Positions 1 through 8,556 are shown, numbered from the stretch's first letter. The stretch is DNA of 64,000 bases from Shinella sp. XGS7 (GCF_020535565.1 NZ_CP084758.1:337501-401500); one strand, 5' to 3'. Numbers and translations are program-made. The notes: generated by a model from the sequence alone, not told the origin.

Positions 1-832
1 CCAGGGTCACGGCCGGGGTGTGGCGCAGCCGCGCCAGGCGGGCGCGTTCCAGCTCGCTCTGGCGCTGGCGGAAACGGTACTCCTCCAGCACGATGGGCGA
101 GGGGTTGACGATGACCGCGCCCACATCGCCGTCGATGATGACCCAGTCATCCTGGCGGATCAATCGCGAGGCCTCGCGCGTGCCCACCACGGCCGGGATG
201 TCCATGCTGCGCGCCACGATGGCGGTGTGCGAGGTCTTGCCACCGATATCGGTGATGAAGCCGTGGAACACGCTGCGCTTGAACTGCATCATGTCAGCCG
301 GCGCGATATCAGCCGCCACCAGCAGCAGCGGGTCCTCGCCAGCAAAGTCGCGCTGCACCACGCTGGCCGCGCCCCCCGGCACCTTGCCCTGCTCGCGAGC
401 CAGGGCGCCCAGGATGCGCTCCACCACCTGCTCGAGGTCGGCCTTGCGCTCGCGCAGGTACTCGTCTTCCATCTCGTCGAACTGGCGGGCCAGCACCTCG
501 AGCTGGGCCGAGAGTGCCCATTCGGCGTTGTAGTGCCGCTCCACGATCCACTGCTTGGTCGCGCCCGTCAGGGCCTCGTCGTGTAGCAGCATCAGATGCA
601 CGTCCAGCAGGGCGGCCAGCTCGTGCGGCGCGTCCTCGGGCAGGTCGTCGCGCAGGGCCGCCAGTTCCTGGGCCACCTCGTCGCGGGCGCGCACCGCGCG
701 CTGGATCTCGGCCTCGACCTGATCGGCCGCGATGAAGTAATGCGCCACGTCCACGCGGCTGGAGGCCACGAGCACGGCCCGGCCGATGGCCACGCCGCGG
801 GAAACCGGAATGCCGAAGACCTGAAAACTCAT
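1..832 (-). CDS. ptsI: Phosphoenolpyruvate-protein phosphotransferase (PTS enzyme I), 3' end beyond window
   Basis: Cytoplasmic first kinase of the PTS: it takes phosphate from phosphoenolpyruvate onto a histidine and passes it to HPr. Reading leftward from the ATG at 830-832, the frame stays open to the window edge (about 277 residues, roughly half of the usual 575-590). The N-terminal SRGVAIGRA is typical of enzyme I, and the phospho-histidine motif GGKTSHTAIVARSMDIPAV is present with its His near residue 202. The middle part (about 35-140) fits the helical HPr-binding domain. In relatives ptsI follows EIIA and ptsH directly; here a divergent acyltransferase gene separates them, so ptsI must have its own promoter in the 112 bp upstream. 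With no sugar permease nearby, a regulatory PTS role is likely. Confidence 0.95.
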   Translation of the reverse strand, partial: MSFQVFGIPVSRGVAIGRAVLVASSRVDVAHYFIAADQVEAEIQRAVRARDEVAQELAALRDDLPEDAPHELAALLDVHLMLLHDEALTGATKQWIVERHYNAEWALSAQLEVLARQFDEMEDEYLRERKADLEQVVERILGALAREQGKVPGGAASVVQRDFAGEDPLLLVAADIAPADMMQFKRSVFHGFITDIGGKTSHTAIVARSMDIPAVVGTREASRLIRQDDWVIIDGDVGAVIVNPSPIVLEEYRFRQRQSELERARLARLRHTPAVTL

Positions 833-944
833 GATGCGCCGACTGTAGCAGCGCCTTGGCTTCACGGTTTGGTCACTCCATGGTCACGGCGGCGTCACCC
901 GCCCCGCCGAGCATGCGCCCAGTCCATCCACGACGAGGTCGCCC

Positions 945-1772
945 ATGCGGGACATCCCATCGCCCACGCTGCCCATCGCCCAGCTGACCCAGCCCCAAGG
1001 CGCTCCCCTCGCCCGTCCGGCCGCCGCAACACCCCGTGCCCGGCTGGATGTGCAGTGGGCCCGCCATGAGGACGAGGTGCGCGAGGCCCAGCGCCTGCGC
1101 TACTCGATCTTCGTGGACGAGATGGGCGCCCGGCTCAGCCCGCCCCAGGGCGCACCGGCCGGCCATGATGTGGACGCCTTCGACCCCTTCTGCGAACACC
1201 TGCTGGTGCGAGCCCTGGAGCCCGGCGAGCGCAGCGGCCCCGTGGTGGGCACCTATCGCGTGCTGACCCCGGCCGCGGCCCGCCGCGCCGGCGGCCTGTA
1301 CAGCGAAACCGAATTCGACCTCACCCGCCTGCGCGGCCTGCGTGAACGGATGGTGGAGCTGGGCCGCTCCTGCGTGCACCCCGATCACCGCAGCGGCGGC
1401 GCCATCATGCTGCTGTGGGGAGCACTGGCCGAATTCATGCAGCGCAACAGCCTGGACACCATGGTGGGCTGCGCCAGCATCAGCATGCGCGACGGCGGCC
1501 ACTACGCCGCCAGCCTCTGGAAGCAGCTCTCCCAGACCCATCTGGCCGGCATCGAGCATCAGGTGCGTCCGCGCCTGCCCCTGCCGGTGGACGAGCTGCG
1601 CCAGGATCTGGCAGCCGAAGCGCCGCCGCTGATCAAGGGCTATCTGCGCTGCGGCGCCAAGGTGCTGGGCGCGCCCGCCTGGGACCCCGACTTCAACACC
1701 GCCGATCTGCCCCTGCTGATGCGCATTGCCGACCTGCCCGAGCGCTACCGCAAGCACTTCATCGCCGGCTGA
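945..1772 (+). CDS. GNAT-family N-acyltransferase, OlsB/hemolysin-like
   Basis: Protein of 275 residues resembling the family of ornithine lipid synthase OlsB and autoinducer-synthase-like acyltransferases, which move an acyl chain from acyl-ACP to an amino group. Supporting features: an early REAQRLRYSIFVDEMGA segment, the central VVGTYRVL strand, ELGRSCVHPDHRSGG (the acyl-donor loop region), and a C-terminal PPLIKGYLRCGAKVLG, typical of this family. There is no signal peptide or membrane segment. The gene lies opposite to ptsI and converges on ptsH, splitting the usual EIIA-ptsH-ptsI order. OlsB partners (OlsA-type acyltransferases) are not in the window, so ornithine-lipid synthesis is an inference from family. 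Confidence 0.8.
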   Translation: MRDIPSPTLPIAQLTQPQGAPLARPAAATPRARLDVQWARHEDEVREAQRLRYSIFVDEMGARLSPPQGAPAGHDVDAFDPFCEHLLVRALEPGERSGPVVGTYRVLTPAAARRAGGLYSETEFDLTRLRGLRERMVELGRSCVHPDHRSGGAIMLLWGALAEFMQRNSLDTMVGCASISMRDGGHYAASLWKQLSQTHLAGIEHQVRPRLPLPVDELRQDLAAEAPPLIKGYLRCGAKVLGAPAWDPDFNTADLPLLMRIADLPERYRKHFIAG

Positions 1773-1816
1773 GCGCGCCGCCCCTCCCGGGGCGATCCCG
1801 CTGCCGGCCTACAGGC

Positions 1817-2086
1817 TCACTGCCCTTCGCCGAACTTGTCGTTCACCAGGGCGGTGATGGCATCCAGCGCCGCCTGCTCGTCGGCGCCTTCGGTCTCGAG
1901 CTCCACCTGGGAGCCCAGGCCGGCCGCCAGCATCATCACCCCCATGATGCTCTTGGCATTGACCCGCCGGCCGTTGCGGCTCATGAACACCTCACACTGG
2001 AAACTGCCCGCCAGCTTGGTCAGCTTGGCCGAAGCGCGGGCATGCAGGCCCAGTTTGTTGCTGATGGTGAGGGTGGTCTTGAGCAT
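1817..2086 (-). CDS. ptsH: Phosphocarrier protein HPr
   Basis: Small cytoplasmic phosphocarrier (89 residues, normal length) that accepts phosphate from enzyme I at the His of GLHARASAKL and passes it to EIIA. The regulatory-serine region NAKSIMGVMMLAA is also conserved, so HPr kinase control is possible, although no hprK is visible here. The frame is open further upstream, but the ATG at 2084-2086 gives the canonical N terminus MLKTTLTISNKLG. It lies 7 nt downstream of the EIIA stop, so the two are almost certainly co-transcribed. Confidence 0.96.
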   Translation of the reverse strand: MLKTTLTISNKLGLHARASAKLTKLAGSFQCEVFMSRNGRRVNAKSIMGVMMLAAGLGSQVELETEGADEQAALDAITALVNDKFGEGQ

Positions 2087-2093
2087 CTGCCGT

Positions 2094-2543
2094 TCAGGGA
2101 GTGGGGGAACAGGTCGGAGCGGATGAGACGAGGGGCGCCGAGGGCGCACCCGCCTCGGGGGGCGGGCCCAGCACGATGCCGCGCGCGCCGCCCTCGCTGG
2201 CGCGCTGCACCAGCTGGGCCACGGGTTCGGCGGCGTAGCACAGCGAGCGCCAGAGCATGGGCACATTGACCCCGGCGATCACGCGCACATGACCGCCCAC
2301 GTCCAGCAGGCGCTGGGCCGCATTGCAGGGGGTGGCGCCGAACACGTCGGTCAGCACCAGGGATTCGGCATGGCCGGCCGCGGCGAGCAGGGCACGCGCT
2401 TCGCGCTCCACGATCTCCACCGACATGTCCGGCGTCACGTCCAGCACGGTGAGCTGCGGCGCGCAATTGGGAAAGGTGTGCTCAGCCACCGCCTTCAGGG
2501 CGGAGGCCAGCGGTGCGTGGGCAATCAGCAGCAAGCCGGACAT
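2094..2543 (-). CDS. PTS EIIA component, mannose type
   Basis: Cytoplasmic EIIA of the mannose/fructose/sorbose superfamily, 149 residues. The phosphorylatable His9 sits in LLLIAHAPLASAL, and the core TDVFGATPCNAAQRL and IAGVNVPML strands match the family. No EIIB, EIIC or EIID is nearby, which is usual in Burkholderiales, where this EIIA with HPr and enzyme I forms a regulatory phosphorelay. The last 25 residues are a proline/alanine/serine-rich tail beyond the domain. There is no clear Shine-Dalgarno sequence; a GATAAT hexamer lies exactly 6 nt before the ATG, suggesting a leaderless transcript for the EIIA-ptsH pair. Confidence 0.92.
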   Translation of the reverse strand: MSGLLLIAHAPLASALKAVAEHTFPNCAPQLTVLDVTPDMSVEIVEREARALLAAAGHAESLVLTDVFGATPCNAAQRLLDVGGHVRVIAGVNVPMLWRSLCYAAEPVAQLVQRASEGGARGIVLGPPPEAGAPSAPLVSSAPTCSPTP

Positions 2544-2549
2544 GGCCCC

Positions 2550-2555
2550 ATTATC
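2550..2555 (-). promoter_or_regulatory. -10 hexamer GATAAT abutting EIIA start
   Basis: GATAAT (5 of 6 matches to TATAAT) lies 6 nt before the ATG, which would place the transcript start at or next to the start codon. No clear -35 is visible. Confidence 0.4.
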
Positions 2556-2574
2556 CCCGTCCCGCGCCCCGGCT

Positions 2575-3114
2575 TCAGGGCTGCAGGGTCAAGCCCGTGA
2601 CAAAGGTCTCCCAGGCCCCCGCCTCCAGGCGCTCGCCCAGCTGGGTGAGCTGGTAGACCCGCAGACCGCGCGCGAACACCGCCACCCGCGCCTGCTGGCG
2701 CGCGCCCTGCAGCCACCACTGCCCGGCCTCGGGCTGGGGCGTCATGCCCGGCACCAGCACGCCACTGGATGCAGAAGCAGGCGCCGGCGCCGCCAGCTTG
2801 GTGGCCAGGGCCTCGCGCATCTGGCGCAGGGCCAGGCCCACCTGGGCCGGATCCGCCAGCTCGGCCCAGGAGACCGAGAAACTCTGGCCCGCCGCCTGGC
2901 AGACCGCCAGGCCCATGGGCGTGGGCTCGCGCCGGTTCTCCACCTCGGGCTTGCAGGGAAACAGGGCCTGCAGGCCGCCGCCCTCGGGCCGCACCTCGCG
3001 CCAGTCCAGGCTCGGCGCGCAAGCCGCCAGGCCCAAGATCGCCACCACCATCCCCAGGGTCGCGCGGGGCGAAAAAGACACAGCGGGGCGCATCCGGGAC
3101 GGCTTGTTCTTCAT
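2575..3114 (-). CDS. Predicted lipoprotein of unknown function
   Basis: Protein of 179 residues with a basic start, a hydrophobic segment (about 18-30) and the lipobox LAAC, so it is probably a lipid-anchored envelope protein with the modified Cys near residue 32. The mature part has two further cysteines and the patterns ALFPCKPEVENR and MGLAVCQAAGQSFSVSWAELADP. These resemble small hypothetical proteins of Burkholderiales whose role I do not know. It is divergent from the CoA-transferase gene with only 69 bp between the starts. Confidence 0.75.
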   Translation of the reverse strand: MKNKPSRMRPAVSFSPRATLGMVVAILGLAACAPSLDWREVRPEGGGLQALFPCKPEVENRREPTPMGLAVCQAAGQSFSVSWAELADPAQVGLALRQMREALATKLAAPAPASASSGVLVPGMTPQPEAGQWWLQGARQQARVAVFARGLRVYQLTQLGERLEAGAWETFVTGLTLQP

Positions 3115-3120
3115 GCGCCC

Positions 3121-3126
3121 ATTATG
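3121..3126 (-). promoter_or_regulatory. -10 hexamer CATAAT abutting lipoprotein start
   Basis: CATAAT lies 6 nt (GGGCGC) before the ATG at 3112-3114. It overlaps the divergent CoA-transferase promoter region. Confidence 0.4.
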
Positions 3127-3171
3127 GTGAGCCCCGGGCTCACCCGGCCCGGCCGGAGGCTGCAGCTACCG

Positions 3172-3177
3172 CACAAT
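3172..3177 (+). promoter_or_regulatory. -10 hexamer CACAAT abutting CoA-transferase start
   Basis: CACAAT lies 6 nt (CGGCGC) before the ATG at 3184. No Shine-Dalgarno sequence is present between them. Confidence 0.35.
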
Positions 3178-3183
3178 CGGCGC

Positions 3184-4452
3184 ATGAACAGCCGCAGCGC
3201 CCCGCCCGCCCCCACCGCAACGCCCCTGCCGCCCGGCGCCCTGGCCGGCGTCCGGGTGCTGGACCTCTCCCGCGTGCTGGCCGGGCCCTGGTGCACCCAG
3301 ACCCTGGCCGATCTGGGCGCCGATGTGATCAAGATCGAGCGCCCCGGCAGCGGCGACGACACCCGCGCCTGGGGCCCGCCCTATCTGAAGGACCGCGAGG
3401 GCCAGGACAGCTCCGAGGCCGCCTACTACCTGGGCGCGAACCGCAACAAGCGCTCCCTGGCGGTGGACATCGCCAGCCCCGCGGGCCAGGCCCTGATCCG
3501 CAAGCTGGCCGGCCAGGTGGACGTGCTGGTGGAGAACTTCAAGGTGGGCGATCTGGCCCGCTACGGCCTGGACGCGCAGAGCCTGCTGGCCGAGCACCCG
3601 GGCCTCGTGATCTGCTCCATCACCGGTTTCGGCCAGACCGGCCCCTACAAGGACCGCGCCGGCTACGACTACGCCGTGCAGGGCCTGGGCGGCCTGATGA
3701 GCGTCACCGGCGAGCGCGACGACCTGCCCGGCGGCGGCCCGCAGAAGGTGGGCGTGGCCGTGGCCGATCTCTTCACCGGCCTGTACAGCACCGTGGCCAT
3801 CCTGGCCGCCCTGCGCCACCGCGACGCCACCGGCCAGGGCCAGGTCATCGACATGGCCCTGCTGGACACCCAGGTCGCCATGCTCGCCAATCTGGGCGCC
3901 AACTATCTGTGCACCGGCAAGCCGCCCGGCCGCATGGGCAATGCGCACCAGAACATCGTGCCCTACCAGGTCTTCGAGGCCAGCGACGGTCACCTGATCC
4001 TGGCCGTGGGCAATGACGGGCAGTTCGCCAAGTTCGCCGAGATCGCCGGCCGCCCCGACTGGGCCGCCGATGCCCGCTTCGCCCGCAATGCCGACCGCGT
4101 GCGCCACCGCGAGCAGCTGGTGCCCGAGATCGCGGCCGTGATCCAGACCCGGCCCCGCCAGACCTGGCTCAGCGCCCTGGAGGCCGCCAAGGTGCCTTGC
4201 GGCGCCATCAACAATCTGGCCGAAGTCTTTGCCGACCCCCAGGTCCAGGCCCGCGGCATGACCGTGCCCATGGACCATCCGCTCAGCGACTCGCTGCGTC
4301 TGGTGGCCAGCCCCATCAAGCTCTCGGCCACACCGGTCAGCTACCGCCGCCCGCCGCCCCTGCTGGGCCAGCACAGCCAGGAGATCCTGACCGAGGCCGG
4401 CCTGAGCCCCGAAGACATCCAGCAGCTGCGCGCGCAAGGAGTGGTGCAATGA
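3184..4452 (+). CDS. CaiB/BaiF-family (class III) CoA transferase
   Basis: Cytoplasmic enzyme of 422 residues that moves CoA between carboxylic acids through an aspartyl-CoA intermediate. Family signatures in order: LAGVRVLDLSRVLAGPW, LADLGADVIKIERPGSGDDTR, NRNKRSLAVDI, ICSITGFGQTGPY followed by the catalytic-Asp segment AGYDYAVQGLGGLMSVTG, then GNAHQNIVPYQVF and the C-terminal VPCGAINNLAEVFADPQVQARGM stretch (shown only in part here). The frame is open far upstream, but ATG 3184 gives the normal N terminus. The stop overlaps the next start (ATGA at 4449-4452), so it is coupled to a hydrolase. The substrate cannot be read from sequence; glutarate, succinate or formyl donors all occur in the family. 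Confidence 0.9.
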   Translation: MNSRSAPPAPTATPLPPGALAGVRVLDLSRVLAGPWCTQTLADLGADVIKIERPGSGDDTRAWGPPYLKDREGQDSSEAAYYLGANRNKRSLAVDIASPAGQALIRKLAGQVDVLVENFKVGDLARYGLDAQSLLAEHPGLVICSITGFGQTGPYKDRAGYDYAVQGLGGLMSVTGERDDLPGGGPQKVGVAVADLFTGLYSTVAILAALRHRDATGQGQVIDMALLDTQVAMLANLGANYLCTGKPPGRMGNAHQNIVPYQVFEASDGHLILAVGNDGQFAKFAEIAGRPDWAADARFARNADRVRHREQLVPEIAAVIQTRPRQTWLSALEAAKVPCGAINNLAEVFADPQVQARGMTVPMDHPLSDSLRLVASPIKLSATPVSYRRPPPLLGQHSQEILTEAGLSPEDIQQLRAQGVVQ

Positions 4453-5165
4453 GCGACTTCGTCCTGGTTCACGGCGCCTGGCATGGCGCCTGGTGCTGGC
4501 AGCGGGTGCTGCCCGGCCTCTGGGCCGCCGGCCACCGGGCCTTCCCCGTCAGCCTCACCGGCGTGGGCGAGCGCGCCCATCAGGCCGGCCCGGGCGTGGG
4601 CCTGTCCACCCATATCGAGGATGTGGCCGCCGTCATCGAGGCCGAGGAGCTGCAGCACTGCATCCTGGTGGGCCACAGCTACGCCGGCATGGTGATCACC
4701 GGCGTGGCCCAGCGCCTGGCCGGGCGCAGCCCGTCGCCCATCGGTCAGCTGGTCTATCTGGACGCCGTCGTGCCCCTGCCCGGCGAGGCCTGGAGCAGCG
4801 GCCACGCGCCCGACACCCAGGCCCTGCGCCGCGCCACCATCGCCCAGCTGGGCCATCTGCCGGCCTCGCCGCCCGATGTCTTCGGCCTGCAGGCCGAGGA
4901 TGCCGCCTGGGTGAGCCGGCGCGTCACGCCCCAGCCCGGCGGCTGCTATGACGAGGCCCTGCACTTCGACGCCGAGCGCCTCGCCGCCCTGCCGCGCAGC
5001 TTCATCGACTGCACCGACCCCGCCCTGCCCACCATAGACCGGGCGCGGCGCCGCGTGCGCGAGCAGCCGGGCTGGAAGCTGATGGACATCCCCACCGGGC
5101 ACGACGCCATGATCAGCGCGCCCGAGGCCTTGCTGGGCCATCTGCTGGCCCTGGCCCGGGACTGA
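4449..5165 (+). CDS. Alpha/beta-fold hydrolase (salicylate-esterase/hydroxynitrile-lyase-like)
   Basis: Cytoplasmic hydrolase of 238 residues. The N terminus FVLVHGAWHGAWCW supplies the oxyanion hole, VGHSYAGMV the nucleophile Ser, and GHDAMISAPEAL the catalytic His close to the C terminus. This arrangement is typical of the EstC/MenH-like and plant esterase branch of the superfamily. It is translationally coupled to the CoA transferase by a 4-nt overlap, suggesting the pair handles the same acyl compound. The real substrate is unknown. Confidence 0.85.
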   Translation: MSDFVLVHGAWHGAWCWQRVLPGLWAAGHRAFPVSLTGVGERAHQAGPGVGLSTHIEDVAAVIEAEELQHCILVGHSYAGMVITGVAQRLAGRSPSPIGQLVYLDAVVPLPGEAWSSGHAPDTQALRRATIAQLGHLPASPPDVFGLQAEDAAWVSRRVTPQPGGCYDEALHFDAERLAALPRSFIDCTDPALPTIDRARRRVREQPGWKLMDIPTGHDAMISAPEALLGHLLALARD

Positions 5166-5375
5166 GCCCCACCGCCGCAAGCGGTGGTCGGCGTGAGAAA
5201 TTTGGCGCCCTCCGGCGCCTTGACACCCTGCCATGGGGGTTTCCCCCGGGACGGGGGATGGACGCTGACAAGCCCCCCTCGGACCATGGCGACCGCTTCA
5301 GGAGCCCGCGCTCCGCGTCGCCCTATCAACCCGTACAAGATTCGCTCACGCGCCTCGCCCCACCGCCGCCTCCTC

Positions 5376-6545
5376 ATGGACAGCCCCACGCCCGCCCCCA
5401 CTGCAGCGCCGCACGCCGGTGCCGCCAATGATGTGGCGCAGGGGCTGACCGCGGCGCAGTGGGCCGAGATCATGCAGCAGCTGGGCGCCGAGATCGCCGG
5501 GCCGCTCTCGGCGGCGCTGGAGCGCATCCACAACCTCACCAGCACCGGCCAGATCGACCGCCAGAGCCTGCGCGCCCTGCGCGAGGCCGTGGGCCAGGCC
5601 CGCGAGGCCGGCATGATGGGCCAGCAGCTGGCCCGCCTGGCCTCGGGCCGCCTGCGCCTGACGCGCGAACGCCTGCACCTGGCCCAGCTGCTGCGCAGCG
5701 TGCTGGCCCACCGCAGCCGCGAGACCCAGGCCCGCGGCATCCAGGTGCGCCAGATGCTCAAGCCCATCGAAGTGGTGGCCGATGGCGCGCTGATGTTCTC
5801 CCTGCTCAATGCCCTGATGGACTGGGCGCTGAGCAGCACCCATTCCTCCATCGACCTGCGCCTGGACCTCACGCCCTGGCCGGCCAAGGCGCGCCTGGTC
5901 TGCCGCTTCGCGCACCGCTCGCTGGACCTGGTGGAACCGCCCGCGGCACGCAGCGCCGCCCCGGCCGCGCTCAACTCCCTGGCCTGGCGCCTGGTGGAGC
6001 AGACCGCGCTGACCATGGGCGTGCTGCCCCTGCGCGAGGACACGGCCGGCATCACCGTGCTGACCCTGGAATTCCCGCAGACCGTGGGCGACGAACCCGG
6101 ACTGGCCGGCGGCCCCGCGCCCGTGGCCCCGGCCCCGCAGGCCGCCGACAGCGAGCCGCCCCACAACTCCAAGCCCCTGGCCGGCAGCCATCTGCTCATC
6201 GTCTCGCCGCGCCGCGAGCTGCGCAGCCAGATCATGGCGGCGGTGCAGCACATGGGCCTGATCATCGACGCGGTCAACAGCGTGGACGAGGCCGCCCAGT
6301 TCTGCGCCGAGGGCCTGCCCCACGGCATCCTGTTCGAGAGCGCCCTGCGCGGCCCCGCCTTCGAGCGCCTGCGCGAGGAACTCGCCCGCGAGGTGCCGGG
6401 GCTGTGCTTTGTGGAACTGCTGGATGGCGAGCAGCTCACCCAGCTCTCCACCGCCACGCCCGAGGGCATGGCCCGCATCGCCCAGGCCCATCTGGCCGAC
6501 GCCCTGCCCTCGGTGCTGCTCTTCGAGCTCTCCAAGGCGCATTGA
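5376..6545 (+). CDS. Degenerate histidine-kinase/receiver-like protein
   Basis: Protein of 389 residues from ATG 5376; in-frame starts exist upstream, but 5184-5375 does not read like a conserved protein. Residues about 25-210 follow the layout of a kinase dimerisation plus ATPase domain, yet the H-box position reads AEIAGPLSAALERI without a histidine, and neither an N-box asparagine pattern nor a DxGxG motif is visible. Residues about 265-389 resemble a receiver fold (SHLLIVSPRRELRSQI), but the phospho-acceptor position falls in GILFESALRG, without Asp. I infer a signalling pseudo-enzyme rather than an active sensor. The neighbours give no clear partner, although an intact two-component system starts 590 bp downstream. 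Confidence 0.55.
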   Translation: MDSPTPAPTAAPHAGAANDVAQGLTAAQWAEIMQQLGAEIAGPLSAALERIHNLTSTGQIDRQSLRALREAVGQAREAGMMGQQLARLASGRLRLTRERLHLAQLLRSVLAHRSRETQARGIQVRQMLKPIEVVADGALMFSLLNALMDWALSSTHSSIDLRLDLTPWPAKARLVCRFAHRSLDLVEPPAARSAAPAALNSLAWRLVEQTALTMGVLPLREDTAGITVLTLEFPQTVGDEPGLAGGPAPVAPAPQAADSEPPHNSKPLAGSHLLIVSPRRELRSQIMAAVQHMGLIIDAVNSVDEAAQFCAEGLPHGILFESALRGPAFERLREELAREVPGLCFVELLDGEQLTQLSTATPEGMARIAQAHLADALPSVLLFELSKAH

Positions 6546-6589
6546 TCCAGGGCAAAGCCGGGCGCAGGCCTGGGGCAACGGCCCTGGTC

Positions 6590-6595
6590 TACACT
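6590..6595 (+). promoter_or_regulatory. -10 hexamer TACACT abutting TlpA-like start
   Basis: TACACT lies 6 nt (GCCCGC) before the ATG at 6602. There is no Shine-Dalgarno sequence. Confidence 0.35.
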
Positions 6596-6601
6596 GCCCG
6601 C

Positions 6602-7111
6602 ATGAAGCCGAGTCGACTCCTTGTTCCCGCCGTGGCCCTGGCCCTGCTGGCCGGCGGCGGCCTGCTGGCCTACAAGAGCCTTGCCCAGCGTGAGAAAGCG
6701 CCCGCCATCAGCTATGTGCTGCTGGACGGCAGCAAGTTCGACTCCGCCCAGTGGCAGGGCAAGGTCATGCTGGTGAACTTCTGGGCCACCAGCTGCACCA
6801 CCTGCGTGGCCGAGATGCCCGAAATCGTTGCCACCCACGAGAAGTTCAAGGCCCGCGGCTTTGACACCCTGGCCGTGGCCATGAGCTACGACCCGCCGGC
6901 CTATGTGGCCAATTTCGCCGCCAGCCGCAAGCTGCCCTTCGGCGTGGCCATCGACAACACCGGCGCCATCGCCCGCGAGTTCGGCGAGGTGCGACTCACG
7001 CCCACCACGGTGCTGATCAACAAGCGCGGCGAGATCGTCAAGCGCTATGTGGGCGCGCCCGATTTCGCGGCCCTGCACGGCCTGGTCGAGCAGCTGCTGG
7101 CCGAGAGCTGA
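6602..7111 (+). CDS. TlpA/ResA-type membrane-anchored thioredoxin
   Basis: Protein of 169 residues with an N-terminal hydrophobic anchor (about 7-25) followed by a periplasmic thioredoxin domain. The redox motif is in NFWATSCTTCVAEMP, so the active site is CTTC; the cis-Pro region is RLTPTTVLINKRGEI. Such proteins reduce periplasmic disulfides, often for cytochrome c maturation. No ccm genes are in view, so the client is unknown. It sits 23 bp upstream of the glrK-like sensor gene and may be read into that operon. Confidence 0.9.
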   Translation: MKPSRLLVPAVALALLAGGGLLAYKSLAQREKAPAISYVLLDGSKFDSAQWQGKVMLVNFWATSCTTCVAEMPEIVATHEKFKARGFDTLAVAMSYDPPAYVANFAASRKLPFGVAIDNTGAIAREFGEVRLTPTTVLINKRGEIVKRYVGAPDFAALHGLVEQLLAES

Positions 7112-7134
7112 GTCCCGGCCAGCCGCGCGCGCGG

Positions 7135-8556
7135 ATGCCCACGCTGTACCGCGCCTCCTTCCGCCAGCTGCTGCTGATCGGCTTTGTGCTGATCGCCGGC
7201 CTGCTGGCCGCCACCGCCCTGGGCGGTCTCTTCACCCTGGAGCGCCTGAGCCTGCAAAGCCGCGAGGCCGCCGAGCAGGCGGGCCGCCTGGGCGGCCAGC
7301 TGCAACAGCTCGGTGAGCGCGGCGTCTCCATGGAGCGTGCCGCGCGCCAGTTCCTGGTGCTGGAAGACCGCCAGCTGCGCCAGCGCTTCGAGGAATCCGC
7401 CGCCGAGGCCGAGCGCCTGATGGCCGCCCTGCAGGTCCAGGCCCCCGAGGCCCCGGCCGCGGCCACCTGGCGCGGCCTGCTGGCCGAGATACGCCAGCGC
7501 CTGGATCAGGCCGCGCCGACCCGGCGCCGCGACCAGGGCCTGCCCGAGCTCTTCCGCGCCCTGGAAGACCAGCGCCAGGAGATGGCCGAAACCCTGCACC
7601 GCCAGACCGAGGCCCGCAGCCAGGCCCTGCAGCAGCGCCTGGAGGAAGGCCGGCTGCGCCTGGGCCGCCAGGTGGCTGGCGCCATCGCGCTGGCGGCCGG
7701 CCTGTCCCTGGCCTTCGGCGTCTGGCTGAGCCGGCCGCTGCGCCGCCTGGAGCAGGCCATTGCCCGCCTGGGCGAGAACCAGTTCGAGCAGGCCGTGGAG
7801 ATCGAAGGCCCCAGCGATCTGCGCGCCCTGGGCCAGCGCCTGGACTGGCTACGCCTGCGCCTGGCCGAGCTGGACGCCGACAAGGCCCGCTTTCTGCGCC
7901 ATGTCTCGCACGAGCTCAAGACCCCGCTGGCCGCGCTGCGCGAGGGCGTGTCCCTGCTCGAGGAGGGCGTGGGCGGCACGCTCAGCGCCGACCAGCGCGA
8001 GATCGCCCGCATCCTGCGCGACAACACCGCCCAGCTGCAGCGCCAGATCGAGGACTTGCTGCGCTTCAACGCCGCCGCCTTCGAGGCCCGCCGCCTGCAG
8101 CGCCGCCCCACCGAGCTCGCCGCCCTGCTGCGCGGCCTGGTCGAGGCCCAGCGCCTGCAGTGGCAGGCCAAGCAGCTGCACATCGAGATCGCCGGCGAGC
8201 CGCTGCAGGCCGAGGTGGACCCCGACAAGCTGGGCCTGGCCCTGAGCAATCTGCTCTCCAATGCGATACGCTTCAGCCCGCCCGGCGCCGGCATCCGGCT
8301 GCGCCTGGCACGCCGGCCCGGCCAGCTGCTGATCGATATCGCGGACCAGGGCCCCGGCGTGGCCGAGGCCGACCGGGCCCATGTGTTCGAGCCCTTCTAC
8401 CGCGGCGAGCGCCAGCCCGAGGACGCGCTGCGCGGCACGGGCCTGGGCCTGTCCATCGTGCAGGAGACCGTGGCCGCCCATGGCGGCGAGGTCGAGCTGC
8501 TGCCCGAGCCCACGGGCGCCCATTTCCAGATCCGACTTCCCCATGCCAGTGTCTGA
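7135..8556 (+). CDS. glrK: Sensor histidine kinase, GlrK/QseE-like
   Basis: Inner-membrane sensor of 473 residues. Transmembrane segments lie at about 10-30 and 180-200 around a periplasmic helical region rich in Arg, Glu and Gln. They are followed by a HAMP-like linker, the dimerisation domain with phospho-His259 in RHVSHELKTPLAALREGV, and an ATPase domain with NLLSNAIRFSPPGAG, DQGPGVAEADR and GTGLGLSIV. The assignment to GlrK/QseE rests mainly on context: it is followed by a QseG-like lipoprotein and a sigma-54 response regulator with overlapping starts, exactly the enterobacterial glrK-yfhG-glrR order. It should phosphorylate the regulator encoded at 9118. Confidence 0.9.
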   Translation: MPTLYRASFRQLLLIGFVLIAGLLAATALGGLFTLERLSLQSREAAEQAGRLGGQLQQLGERGVSMERAARQFLVLEDRQLRQRFEESAAEAERLMAALQVQAPEAPAAATWRGLLAEIRQRLDQAAPTRRRDQGLPELFRALEDQRQEMAETLHRQTEARSQALQQRLEEGRLRLGRQVAGAIALAAGLSLAFGVWLSRPLRRLEQAIARLGENQFEQAVEIEGPSDLRALGQRLDWLRLRLAELDADKARFLRHVSHELKTPLAALREGVSLLEEGVGGTLSADQREIARILRDNTAQLQRQIEDLLRFNAAAFEARRLQRRPTELAALLRGLVEAQRLQWQAKQLHIEIAGEPLQAEVDPDKLGLALSNLLSNAIRFSPPGAGIRLRLARRPGQLLIDIADQGPGVAEADRAHVFEPFYRGERQPEDALRGTGLGLSIVQETVAAHGGEVELLPEPTGAHFQIRLPHASV

